In this document: positions 45,778-53,179 of the stretch, one piece after another
Layout: every line of letters begins with the position of its first letter
How positions within the stretch are numbered: the stretch's first letter is position 1
DNA from: Paracoccaceae bacterium
Lineage (GTDB): Bacteria > Pseudomonadota > Alphaproteobacteria > Rhodobacterales > Rhodobacteraceae
Length of the DNA: 64,000 nt
Direction: 5' to 3'
Assembly: GCA_947504705.1 (NCBI GenBank)
Contig: CANNIA010000010.1
Span: 1 to 64,000 of the forward strand
Position numbers and translations under genes: made by a program
Notes under the pieces: model-generated
Told to the model about the DNA's origin: nothing
What the model saw: the letters and a program-made list of their open reading frames with translations, nothing else
Database searches by the model: none

Positions 45778-46652
45778 AGCGCCTTGGCCAGCCAGGTATC
45801 GGCTGGAATGTCGGTGAATGGTGCGGTGTCGGCCCAGCCGGTGGAGCGGTAGAGCGCCACGGCCTCGGTCAGGACGCGATTGGTTTCCAGCTTGAGGGTC
45901 CGCAGGTTCATCGCGCGGGCTTCAGCCTCGATCGCAGCCATCAGGCGGCGCGCAAGGCCCTGACCGCGTGCAGAGGCGGCGACCCAAAGGCGCTTGACCT
46001 CTCCCGTTGATGCATCAAGCCGTTTCAGGGCCACGCAGGCGACCGGCATTTCATCGGACCATGCGATAAGGAACCGCCCCAAAGGCGGGCGATAGCTGTC
46101 CGCGTCAGGGTCGGGAAGCGGGAAGTCCTGCGCATGGGCATGCGGGACGCGGGCTTCGAGTTCGGAGAAATAGGCGCGTTGGCAATCCTGCGCTTCGGGC
46201 GCGTCAGGGTCGGTGGGGCGAAGTTCGACCTGATCGCGGTTGAGGATGGTTGCGATCAGGTCCATCGCGGTCAGGACTTCATCAGCACGGGAGCCGGCGC
46301 GGGTCAGGATCTGCGATGCCTGGTCATGGATGATTGCAAGGTAGGCGGCGACTTCGGCCTGACCGGTCGGCGTGAGCCGGGCAATGCCGCGGCGGCGGTC
46401 GGCGGGGTCGGTTTCCGTAGTGATCAGGTGTTCGCGCTCAAGGGCGCGCAGGAAGCGGCTCATCAGCCCGGAATCAAGCCCCAGTTTCGCGCGGATCATC
46501 GCGACATCGGTGCCTTCGGGGCGGACAAGGTGCAGCACGCGCGCGGCACCCAGCGGGCGGCCCCGACCCATAAACGAGGTATCAAGGGCCCCAGCCTCAC
46601 GCACGACGGCACGGTTGAAGCGGCGAAGGCGGGCGATGGGGTCAAGGATCAT
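45774..46652 (-). CDS. MarR-GNAT fusion protein
   Basis: The 292-aa protein joins an N-terminal MarR winged helix (about residues 1-140: [21 protein letters not shown], then [13 protein letters not shown]) to a C-terminal GNAT acetyltransferase (about 145-292). The acetyl-CoA loop is [11 protein letters not shown], followed by LKLETN. Such fusions are usually autoregulated repressors that may acetylate an amine or toxin. A perfect 10-bp dyad lies just upstream. AAGG precedes ATG 46652. Confidence 0.9.
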   Translation of the reverse strand: MILDPIARLRRFNRAVVREAGALDTSFMGRGRPLGAARVLHLVRPEGTDVAMIRAKLGLDSGLMSRFLRALEREHLITTETDPADRRRGIARLTPTGQAEVAAYLAIIHDQASQILTRAGSRADEVLTAMDLIATILNRDQVELRPTDPDAPEAQDCQRAYFSELEARVPHAHAQDFPLPDPDADSYRPPLGRFLIAWSDEMPVACVALKRLDASTGEVKRLWVAASARGQGLARRLMAAIEAEARAMNLRTLKLETNRVLTEAVALYRSTGWADTAPFTDIPADTWLAKAL

Positions 46653-46672
46653 GTCGGACCTTGGTCAGTTAT

Positions 46673-46696
46673 TTTATCTGACAGTAGTCAGATAAA
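46673..46696. promoter_or_regulatory. Perfect dyad, probable MarR-GNAT operator
   Basis: TTTATCTGAC and GTCAGATAAA form a perfect 10-bp inverted repeat with a 4-bp spacer. It lies 21-44 bp upstream of the MarR-GNAT ATG and within the gap to divergent dacB. Confidence 0.7.
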
Positions 46697-46777
46697 TTGA
46701 AAACGCAAGCGGATGGTTTGCCCCACTGGTGGAATCGGGGAAACTGCGGCTAACTCGCGCAAAACGGGAGAGAGATT

Positions 46778-48259
46778 GTGCTGACACGGCGGATGATCTT
46801 GGGCGGGCTGCTGGCCGGGGTGGCGATGCCCGCGCTTGGCGAGAGCGTCGAGCGATCGCTGCGTCCGAAGCTGCGCCCTGCGTCGATTGGCAGCGCGGCA
46901 GGCAGCACGGGGGGTGTGTCCCAAGCCGAAGTCGAGGGGATGATTGCCGAGGCAAAGCTGGGGGGTGAGGTTGCCTTTGTGCTGGCCGATGGAGTGACCG
47001 GCCAATTGCTGGCGTCACGCAACCCCGATTTGCCGCTGCCGCCTGCGAGCGTGGCGAAGACGGTGACCTCGCTGTTCGCGCTGGAGATGTTGGGGGCGGG
47101 GTTCCGGTTCAAGACAAGGGTTCTGGCGACTGGGCCGGTTTCGGGGGGCATTGTGCAGGGCGACATCGTGCTGGCGGGCGGGGGTGATCCGACCTTGCAG
47201 ACCGATCAGCTTGGCGATCTGTTGGCGCAACTGGCCAAGGATGGGCTGAAGGGCGCAACGGGGCGGTTTCTGTATTGGGACGGGGCCTTGCCGCAACTTG
47301 ATGCCATTGCCGACGACCAGCCGGACCATGTCGGCTATAACGCCGCGATTTCCGGTCTGAACCTGAATTTCAACCGGGCCTATTTTGAATGGAAGAAATC
47401 GGGCAGCGACTGGCACTGCACAGTCGATGCGCGGGGCGACCGGTTTCTGCCTGTCGTCGAGATGGTCGAGGTTTCGGTCGCGAAACGGGATGCGCCGCTG
47501 TTCACCTACAAGCGGGGCAAGGTGGAGAAATGGACAGTGGCCTCAGCCGCCTTGGGCAAGGACGGAAGCCGTTGGCTGCCGGTGCGCGATCCGGGGGCCT
47601 ATGTGGCCGAGGTGTTCCGGACTTTGGCACGCGCGCAGGGCATCAAGCTGGACCGCGCGGATCGGGTAGAGGTCTTGCCAAAGGGCACCGAGCTTGGCCG
47701 GGTGGAAAGCGAGGATTTGCCGGATCTTCTGCAGGACATGCTGAAGTTCTCAACCAACCTGACGGCGGAATGCGTGGGGCTGGCAAGTTCGGGGCAATCG
47801 GGGCTGAAGGCCTCGGCCAAGGCGATGACCGATTGGGTGGCGCAGGTCTTTGGCGTTGATTTCGACATGCATGACCATTCGGGGCTTGGCGGATCGTCGC
47901 GGGTGACGGCGGCGGGTATGGCCAGGATGCTGGTGCAAGCCGAGCGCGAAAAGCGCGGGTTGAAGCCGATCCTCAAGGAAGTCGGCATGAAGGATGACAA
48001 GGGCAATCTGGTCGAAGGCAGCAAGGTCAAGGTGCTGGCAAAATCGGGGACGTTGAATTTCGTGTCGGCCTTGGCGGGGCATATCGTGCCACCTGTGGGG
48101 CGAGAGCTGGTGTTTGCGATCTTCACCGGCGATCCGGAGCGGCGCGATGCGGTGCCGGTGGCGCAGCGGGAGGAGCCTGAGGGCGGCCACGCCTGGACCA
48201 AGCGCGCGCGGCGGCTGCAGGGGCAGTTGATCAACCGTTGGGCGGGGGCCTACGGCTGA
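46778..48259 (+). CDS. dacB: D-alanyl-D-alanine carboxypeptidase/endopeptidase (PBP4 type)
   Basis: This 493-aa periplasmic enzyme trims peptidoglycan cross-links. The active-site triads are SxxK at S91-K94 (ASVAKT), SxN as STN near residue 325, and KSG as KSGT near residue 425. The N-terminus MLTRRMILGGLLAGVAMPALG is a Tat-like or Sec signal peptide (twin Arg). The start is GTG 46778 with GGGAGAGA before it. Confidence 0.93.
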   Translation: MLTRRMILGGLLAGVAMPALGESVERSLRPKLRPASIGSAAGSTGGVSQAEVEGMIAEAKLGGEVAFVLADGVTGQLLASRNPDLPLPPASVAKTVTSLFALEMLGAGFRFKTRVLATGPVSGGIVQGDIVLAGGGDPTLQTDQLGDLLAQLAKDGLKGATGRFLYWDGALPQLDAIADDQPDHVGYNAAISGLNLNFNRAYFEWKKSGSDWHCTVDARGDRFLPVVEMVEVSVAKRDAPLFTYKRGKVEKWTVASAALGKDGSRWLPVRDPGAYVAEVFRTLARAQGIKLDRADRVEVLPKGTELGRVESEDLPDLLQDMLKFSTNLTAECVGLASSGQSGLKASAKAMTDWVAQVFGVDFDMHDHSGLGGSSRVTAAGMARMLVQAEREKRGLKPILKEVGMKDDKGNLVEGSKVKVLAKSGTLNFVSALAGHIVPPVGRELVFAIFTGDPERRDAVPVAQREEPEGGHAWTKRARRLQGQLINRWAGAYG

Positions 48260-48265
48260 CCGGGG

Positions 48266-48727
48266 TCAGGTCAGGGTGACCCAAAGCGCATGGACCGCCA
48301 TGTAGACCACAATCAGCGAGCCGATGGTGTAGAAGGTGGCGCGGGTTTCGTGCGAGGCCTGCGTGGCATAGGCGACGGCATGGGCAGCACGGGCGGCGAC
48401 AAAGCCGTACATCAGGGCCTGCGCCAACCAAAGCGCGGGGTTTGTCGTGGTGAACAGAAGACCCGCGATCCAGAAGGCCGGGATATTCTCAAGGTCGTTG
48501 CGATGCATGCGGCGCGAGCGGTCAACGTAGTCGTTCAGGTCCATCTGCGCGGGGTCGGGATGCGGGTTGATCAGCCCGGGACGCAGGTCTTCGGGGCTGG
48601 CAAAGCCGGCGTGGACTTTCATCATCCGGTATACTGTCATCCAGCCCTGACCCATGATTTTCAGGACCAGAAGGGCCGAGGCGATGAGGTAAGTCGCGAA
48701 AACGGGGTTGCTGGGATCGAAGGCCAT
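48266..48727 (-). CDS. MAPEG family membrane protein
   Basis: The 153-aa protein has four hydrophobic segments and the MAPEG pattern: KVHAGFASPED, then the conserved DRSRRMHRNDLENIPAFW, where RMHRNDLENIPAF is the glutathione/eicosanoid-enzyme signature. MAPEG proteins include microsomal glutathione transferases; substrate here is unknown. It is divergent from a tetR gene with two dyads between them, so the TetR protein probably controls it. Confidence 0.92.
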   Translation of the reverse strand: MAFDPSNPVFATYLIASALLVLKIMGQGWMTVYRMMKVHAGFASPEDLRPGLINPHPDPAQMDLNDYVDRSRRMHRNDLENIPAFWIAGLLFTTTNPALWLAQALMYGFVAARAAHAVAYATQASHETRATFYTIGSLIVVYMAVHALWVTLT

Positions 48728-48757
48728 GATCGCTTCCCTTCTTTGGCAAGCGATTTA

Positions 48758-48794
48758 CTTACCGATGGTAGGTTGGTAGCTTACCAATGGTAAG
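48758..48794. promoter_or_regulatory. Two tandem dyads, probable TetR operators
   Basis: Site 1 (48758-48772) is CTTACC-gat-GGTAGG and site 2 (48780-48794) is CTTACC-aat-GGTAAG; site 2 is a perfect dyad. Their centres are 22 bp apart, about two helical turns. They fill most of the gap between the divergent MAPEG and tetR starts. Confidence 0.72.
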
Positions 48795-48814
48795 GCGTCA
48801 AGGATGCGGTTGGG

Positions 48815-49408
48815 ATGAATACCCGTGAGAAGATCCTTCAAGTCACGCGCGCGCTACTGGTTTCGGGCGGGATCGGTGCGGTGTCTTTCGATGCGATTGC
48901 GCGCGGGCTCGGGCTTTCCAAGCAGGCGGTTCTGTACTGGTTTCCATCAAAGCAGGAGCTTCTGGCCGAGATGTTCGTCGGCTGGCTGACTGCCGAGGCG
49001 GATGCGGCGGTTGCGGCTTTGGCCGGTGCGGGGACGGGTGCCGAGGCGATCAAGGCCTTTGTTCCGGCGATTGCGGGGTTCCACTTTGGCAGTCTGGACC
49101 GGTTCCGGATGATGTATCTGGTGCCCCAGACGCTGCGGGGCGGGGCGCAGGACACGCCGGATGACGCGGTACTGGCGCGGATCCATGCGGCGACCTCGCG
49201 GCTTTACGGCGCGCTGGCAGAGCGGCTGGAGGGCGACCCGCTTGCAGCACGGCAAGAGGCGGTTGCGGTGCATTCGGCGGTGCTTGGGCTTTTGCTGATG
49301 GTCGGCCTTGCCGAGGCGGCGGGCGATCCGTTGAAGCATGCGTCCGACGATCTGGTGGCGGCGCTGGTCGCGCGGCTGACCGGCCAATCCGTGCCGGAGC
49401 CGGGCTGA
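48815..49408 (+). CDS. TetR/AcrR family regulator
   Basis: This 197-aa protein has a TetR helix-turn-helix in the N-terminal 50 residues (AVSFDAIARGLGLSKQAVLYW) and a ligand domain without a recognised signature. It is divergent from the MAPEG gene; two dyads in the 87-bp gap suggest it represses both genes. It is convergent with the DUF4242 gene. Confidence 0.9.
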   Translation: MNTREKILQVTRALLVSGGIGAVSFDAIARGLGLSKQAVLYWFPSKQELLAEMFVGWLTAEADAAVAALAGAGTGAEAIKAFVPAIAGFHFGSLDRFRMMYLVPQTLRGGAQDTPDDAVLARIHAATSRLYGALAERLEGDPLAARQEAVAVHSAVLGLLLMVGLAEAAGDPLKHASDDLVAALVARLTGQSVPEPG

Positions 49409-49419
49409 GGCGCTGCCGA

Positions 49420-49443
49420 GGGTCATGGTTTGCGGCATGACCC
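49420..49443. terminator. Hairpin between convergent tetR and DUF4242 genes
   Basis: GGGTCATG (49420-49427) and CATGACCC (49436-49443) form a perfect 8-bp stem with an 8-base loop. It is centred between the two stops. No T-run follows. Confidence 0.5.
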
Positions 49444-49459
49444 CCGCTGCCCGAGAAGG

Positions 49460-49738
49460 TCAGGCCGCCTTGCCAGTCCAGGGGCCGATGGTGGTGGCGA
49501 TTTCGGTGATCGTATCGACCGGAAAGCCGCCAAGTTCGCCGTGACGGAGGATCTCCTCGGCGCTGGGCGCGTCATGGATGCAGTAAAGCTTGTCCCCGGC
49601 GACAAGGGTTTGCTCCCAGATATAGGGCACGCCAAGACCGGCCACGACGCCATTGGATTTGACGGCGATGTCGCGAAGCTCTTCCTTGGTGAGGGTGTTG
49701 GCACCTGGGACGGTGCGTTCGATCAGGTATTTCGGCAT
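49460..49738 (-). CDS. DUF4242 domain protein (SCO4226-type, possible nickel-binding)
   Basis: This 92-aa protein begins MPKYLIERTVPGANTLTKEELRD. DUF4242 members have a ferredoxin-like alpha/beta fold; the Streptomyces representative SCO4226 binds nickel. The stretch VPYIWEQTLVAGDKLYCIHDAPSAE is typical, with one Cys and His. GGAG precedes ATG 49738. It is divergent from the SARP regulator gene, which probably controls it. Confidence 0.88.
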   Translation of the reverse strand: MPKYLIERTVPGANTLTKEELRDIAVKSNGVVAGLGVPYIWEQTLVAGDKLYCIHDAPSAEEILRHGELGGFPVDTITEIATTIGPWTGKAA

Positions 49739-49912
49739 GATGTTCTCCATTCGCGCGGGATTGCGCTTGAACGATTGGATGATTCGCAGCCCGGCATGTG
49801 TGCGGCTGTTGGCGGCGGGTGGAGGGGAAGCGATGGCCGCACACGGCGGCGCACACGGTGTCTGGTCTGACTGGGGCGATGCGCCAGTTTTCTGGCCGTT
49901 TTGGGGGGCGTG

Positions 49913-51619
49913 ATGCGGATCAGACTGCTTGGGCGACCGGCGATTGAGACCGATGCAGGCGAAGGGGTCGTGCGCGGCCTGCAGGCCTGGGCGGTTCTGG
50001 CGCGGGTGCTGTTGTCCAGCCGGCCGGTGCCCCGGCGGCAGCTGGCGGCGGAGCTCTTCCCCGAGACGGTTGATCCGCTGGGTGCCCTACGCTGGTGTCT
50101 GGCCAGCCTGCGGCGCGCGCTTGGCCCCGAGACGATGACCGGCGATCCGATCGTTGCCAATCTGCCGGAAGGCTGCTGGGTGGATGTGCTGGCGATCGAG
50201 GAGGCGGAGTTTGATCCGCTGACGGCGGGCGAGTTGTTGGAAGACAGCGCGACGGATGCCGGCGGCAGCGATTTCGAGACTTGGCTTTTGGTTGAACGGT
50301 CGCGGCTGGCGGCGCGGGTGGATGCGCGGCTGCGGCGGGATACGTTGGATGCGTTCGCGCAGGGTGATGCTGCCCGGGCGCTGGTGCTGGCGGGGCGGGC
50401 GGTGCAGCGCCAGCCCTATGACGAGGGCGCGCATGTGCATCTGATCCGGGCGCTGGTCCTTTCGGGTCAGCCCGAGGCGGCGCGGGCGCATGCGCTTCGG
50501 ATCGAGGCCGAGTTCATGCGGGAATTGGGCACGGCACCCTCGGTTGCGCTGCGGTCGGCGGCGCGGGCGGGGTTGGCGGACCCTCCGCTTGGGCCGGATG
50601 CGGCGACGGTGGTGCGCACACTTTTGCAATCTGGCACGGCGGCGCTGAATGTGGGCGCGGTGGATGCGGGCTTGGATTGCCTGCGGCGGGCGGCAGTGGC
50701 GGCAGAGGCACAGGGCGATCTTGGCTTGCGCGCCGAGGTGCTGGCAGCACTTGGGACAGCGCTGGTCCATTCGGTGCGGGGGCAGGATGACGAGGGGATC
50801 CTGCATCTGAAGCAGGCCGAGGAATTCGCCAATCAAAGCCAGAACCGCGTGGTGGCCTGCCGTGCGGTGCTGGAGCTTTCTTATGCCGATGCGCTTGCCG
50901 GACGGCGGCCTGATGCCCAAAGGTTGGCCGAACGGTCACTGATCCTGGCCGGGGGCGACCCAGCCCTGTCGGCGACGGCGCAGGGCTTTGCCGGGTTCAA
51001 TCTGATGGATTGGGGCCGTCATGCCGAGGCTGATCTAGCCTATGAGGCGGGCCTTGCAGCAACAAAGCAGGCGGGGACCAAGCGGCGCGAGGGTTGGATC
51101 CTAGGCCTTGCGGCCTGGGGCAAGTTACGGGCGGGCAAGCTTGACTTTGCGGCGGACTGGGCGCGGCAGAGCATGGCGATCAGCGACCAGCTGGAATGGC
51201 TGTCGTTCCGGCCATGGCCCGAGATCGTTCTGGCCGAAGCCGAGGTTTTGCGGGGCAAGGCTCCCTCGGTGGTGCGCGACGGCTTGCATGCCACGCTGGC
51301 GATGGCGGGGCAGTTGAACGATCCTTGCTGGCAAGCCGGGGCCTGTCGGGCGATTGCGCTGACCTATGAGCGCGACCGCGAGCCGGAGGCGGCCCTGCAC
51401 TGGCTTGATCAGGCGCTGGCGGCCTTTGCGACGGTCAGCGACCCCTATGCTGCCCTGCTGGTCCGGATCATGCTGGACCGGACCCGCATCACCCTGACTG
51501 TCGACCGCGAAGAAGCCCGGGCGCGCCTGCGTAAGCTTTTGGTCACCGCCGCGCGGCTGCATGCCGAGGCCGAGCTTGACGAGGCGATGGAGCTGCGCGC
51601 GACGATTGGGGCGGCTTAG
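49913..51619 (+). CDS. SARP/BTAD-type transcriptional regulator with TPR region
   Basis: The 568-aa protein starts MRIRLLGRPAIETDAGEGVV. Residues 1-95 look like the OmpR-like winged helix of the SARP family, and 100-235 like the bacterial transcriptional activator domain (BTAD), with FETWLLVERSRLAARVDARL. The remainder consists of TPR-like helices. BTAD regulators are typical of actinobacteria but occur elsewhere. It is divergent from the DUF4242 gene and convergent with the DUF2330 gene. Confidence 0.88.
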   Translation: MRIRLLGRPAIETDAGEGVVRGLQAWAVLARVLLSSRPVPRRQLAAELFPETVDPLGALRWCLASLRRALGPETMTGDPIVANLPEGCWVDVLAIEEAEFDPLTAGELLEDSATDAGGSDFETWLLVERSRLAARVDARLRRDTLDAFAQGDAARALVLAGRAVQRQPYDEGAHVHLIRALVLSGQPEAARAHALRIEAEFMRELGTAPSVALRSAARAGLADPPLGPDAATVVRTLLQSGTAALNVGAVDAGLDCLRRAAVAAEAQGDLGLRAEVLAALGTALVHSVRGQDDEGILHLKQAEEFANQSQNRVVACRAVLELSYADALAGRRPDAQRLAERSLILAGGDPALSATAQGFAGFNLMDWGRHAEADLAYEAGLAATKQAGTKRREGWILGLAAWGKLRAGKLDFAADWARQSMAISDQLEWLSFRPWPEIVLAEAEVLRGKAPSVVRDGLHATLAMAGQLNDPCWQAGACRAIALTYERDREPEAALHWLDQALAAFATVSDPYAALLVRIMLDRTRITLTVDREEARARLRKLLVTAARLHAEAELDEAMELRATIGAA

Positions 51620-51625
51620 GGCCGG

Positions 51626-52909
51626 TTACCGATACCGCCGCATCACTGTCTTGGCGATGTTCGAGGCGATGTTCTTGGCGCTCCACCCGGTCAACTCACG
51701 CAGGGTTTTGGCCTCGTCCTGAATGCGCTGGCGGGTTTCAGCGACGTATTCCTTGCCCTCTTCGCAGGTGATCTTGCCTTCGAACGGGTGGTTCATCACA
51801 TATCGGCCCTGAAAGTTGTCTCGGTTCTCGGTCACGGCGAATTTCAGGTCTTCGAAGAAGCTGTCCTTGGAATAGCGGATGTGAAGGCGGGTGACGAACA
51901 GGTCTGGCGTCGCGGCTTCGGCCTTGGTGACCCAGCTGACACCGAGCGACTTCAGTTCTTCGTGGCTTAGCGGATCGTCGGCGCAAGGGTCGCACCAGGC
52001 CATGTCCCAGGCGTATTCAAGGAAGGCGGCGTTCTGCCCTGCGGCGCGGTCGAACATGGCGCGGTAGAACTGTGGGAAGACTTGAGCCACGAAGACCGGG
52101 ACGTTGATGTCGGAAGGGATTTCCTTGGTCATGTAGTTCTTCAGTTCGACCCGGCCTTCTTTGGCGAGTGCAAGAACGATCAGATCCTGCGGGCCGTCGC
52201 CGTTCAGCTTGCCCAGCTGGATCGGCAGCATGAAATCCTTGGACTTGAAGTGCAGTTGCAGGGGTTCAAGCTCTTGGGTTGCCTCGGTGGCGTGGCGGTC
52301 AAGGTTCACTTTGGCGACGAAGAATTTCATCCCCATATCGATATAGCCCTTGAGCGCGGCTTCGGCCCCGTCGGGAAGCTGATAGCCCTCGCCCCGCAGG
52401 AATTCGGCAAGGCCATCGGATTGCTTGGCCGAGAGCATCTGGATGTCATAAGAGCCGACCGCGAATTCGCGTTCGATGGTGACGCCAAGCGAGCGGGCAC
52501 CTTGGTAGCGTTCGCGTTTGGTGGGGCCTGAATCAGATGCCGCTTCGGCAACGACTTCCATTTCTTCCTCGACGACAACAGCGCAGGGGTCATAGTCGAA
52601 ATACTCCACCAGCCGGGGCGCGGTGTAGCGGTCAAGATGGGCGACGGTATCGGCGGGGACGGTGGTCACCTGATCGCGGTTCAGCACCTTGGGCGTCGGC
52701 ACGATCATCGCGAATTCGGCGGGGCTGCCGGTATAGTCCGAGGACATGGTGATGACCGAGTTGTTCCCGGACCGGGTGTACACGACCATCGAACCCTTGT
52801 TGTAAAGCGCGCCATCCGCGCGGGCGACGTAGAAGCCGCAGAAGGCATTGGCCGAGGGTGCGGTCAGGGTCAGGGCAGCAAGGACAAGACGGAAAAGGGA
52901 TTTGCGCAT
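51626..52909 (-). CDS. DUF2330 exported protein
   Basis: This 427-aa protein has a signal peptide (MRKSLFRLVLAALTLTAPSANA) followed by the DUF2330 start FCGFYVARADGALYNKGSMVV. The mature part has Cys in FCGFY, DPCAVVVEEEMEV, WCDPCADDP and ITCEEG, which could form disulfides. Other landmarks are PVFVAQVFPQFY and RLHIRYSKDSFFEDL. Function is unknown; periplasmic or extracellular. AGGAGC precedes ATG 52909. It is convergent with the SARP gene, 6 bp away. Confidence 0.87.
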   Translation of the reverse strand: MRKSLFRLVLAALTLTAPSANAFCGFYVARADGALYNKGSMVVYTRSGNNSVITMSSDYTGSPAEFAMIVPTPKVLNRDQVTTVPADTVAHLDRYTAPRLVEYFDYDPCAVVVEEEMEVVAEAASDSGPTKRERYQGARSLGVTIEREFAVGSYDIQMLSAKQSDGLAEFLRGEGYQLPDGAEAALKGYIDMGMKFFVAKVNLDRHATEATQELEPLQLHFKSKDFMLPIQLGKLNGDGPQDLIVLALAKEGRVELKNYMTKEIPSDINVPVFVAQVFPQFYRAMFDRAAGQNAAFLEYAWDMAWCDPCADDPLSHEELKSLGVSWVTKAEAATPDLFVTRLHIRYSKDSFFEDLKFAVTENRDNFQGRYVMNHPFEGKITCEEGKEYVAETRQRIQDEAKTLRELTGWSAKNIASNIAKTVMRRYR

Positions 52910-52987
52910 CAACAGCTCCTGCAATGGAATGCTGGGGCCAAGCATTACCCCGGCCCCGCTGATATGCAAGCAGTCTTCGCTTTGTCG

Positions 52988-53176
52988 TCAGGTGGGCTTC
53001 TTCGCAAGCTCCATCGCCTGGGCCAGCACCGCATCGTCGCCGATCTGGTTCATCAGGATCAGGATCAGGCGGGCGTTGAGGGCGTGGCTTTCGTCCTCAC
53101 TCAGCCCGTCATGCAGAGCGATCAGGCGGGCATAGCTGTCGTCGGGGCGCGAGAGGTTCGGAGCGGTGATCAGCAT
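52988..53176 (-). CDS. DUF2783 protein, likely partner of the flavin monooxygenase
   Basis: The 62-aa protein starts MLITAPNLSRPDDSYARLI and has the DUF2783 core SEDESHALNARLILILMNQIGD. It begins 3 bp after the stop of the adjacent monooxygenase gene, whose last codons hold its ribosome site. In Pseudomonas putida U the pair mhaA-mhaB codes for 3-hydroxyphenylacetate 6-hydroxylase and a small coupling protein of similar size. By that analogy this could be the coupling protein; the sequence alone does not show it. Confidence 0.85.
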   Translation of the reverse strand: MLITAPNLSRPDDSYARLIALHDGLSEDESHALNARLILILMNQIGDDAVLAQAMELAKKPT

Positions 53177-53179
53177 CGG

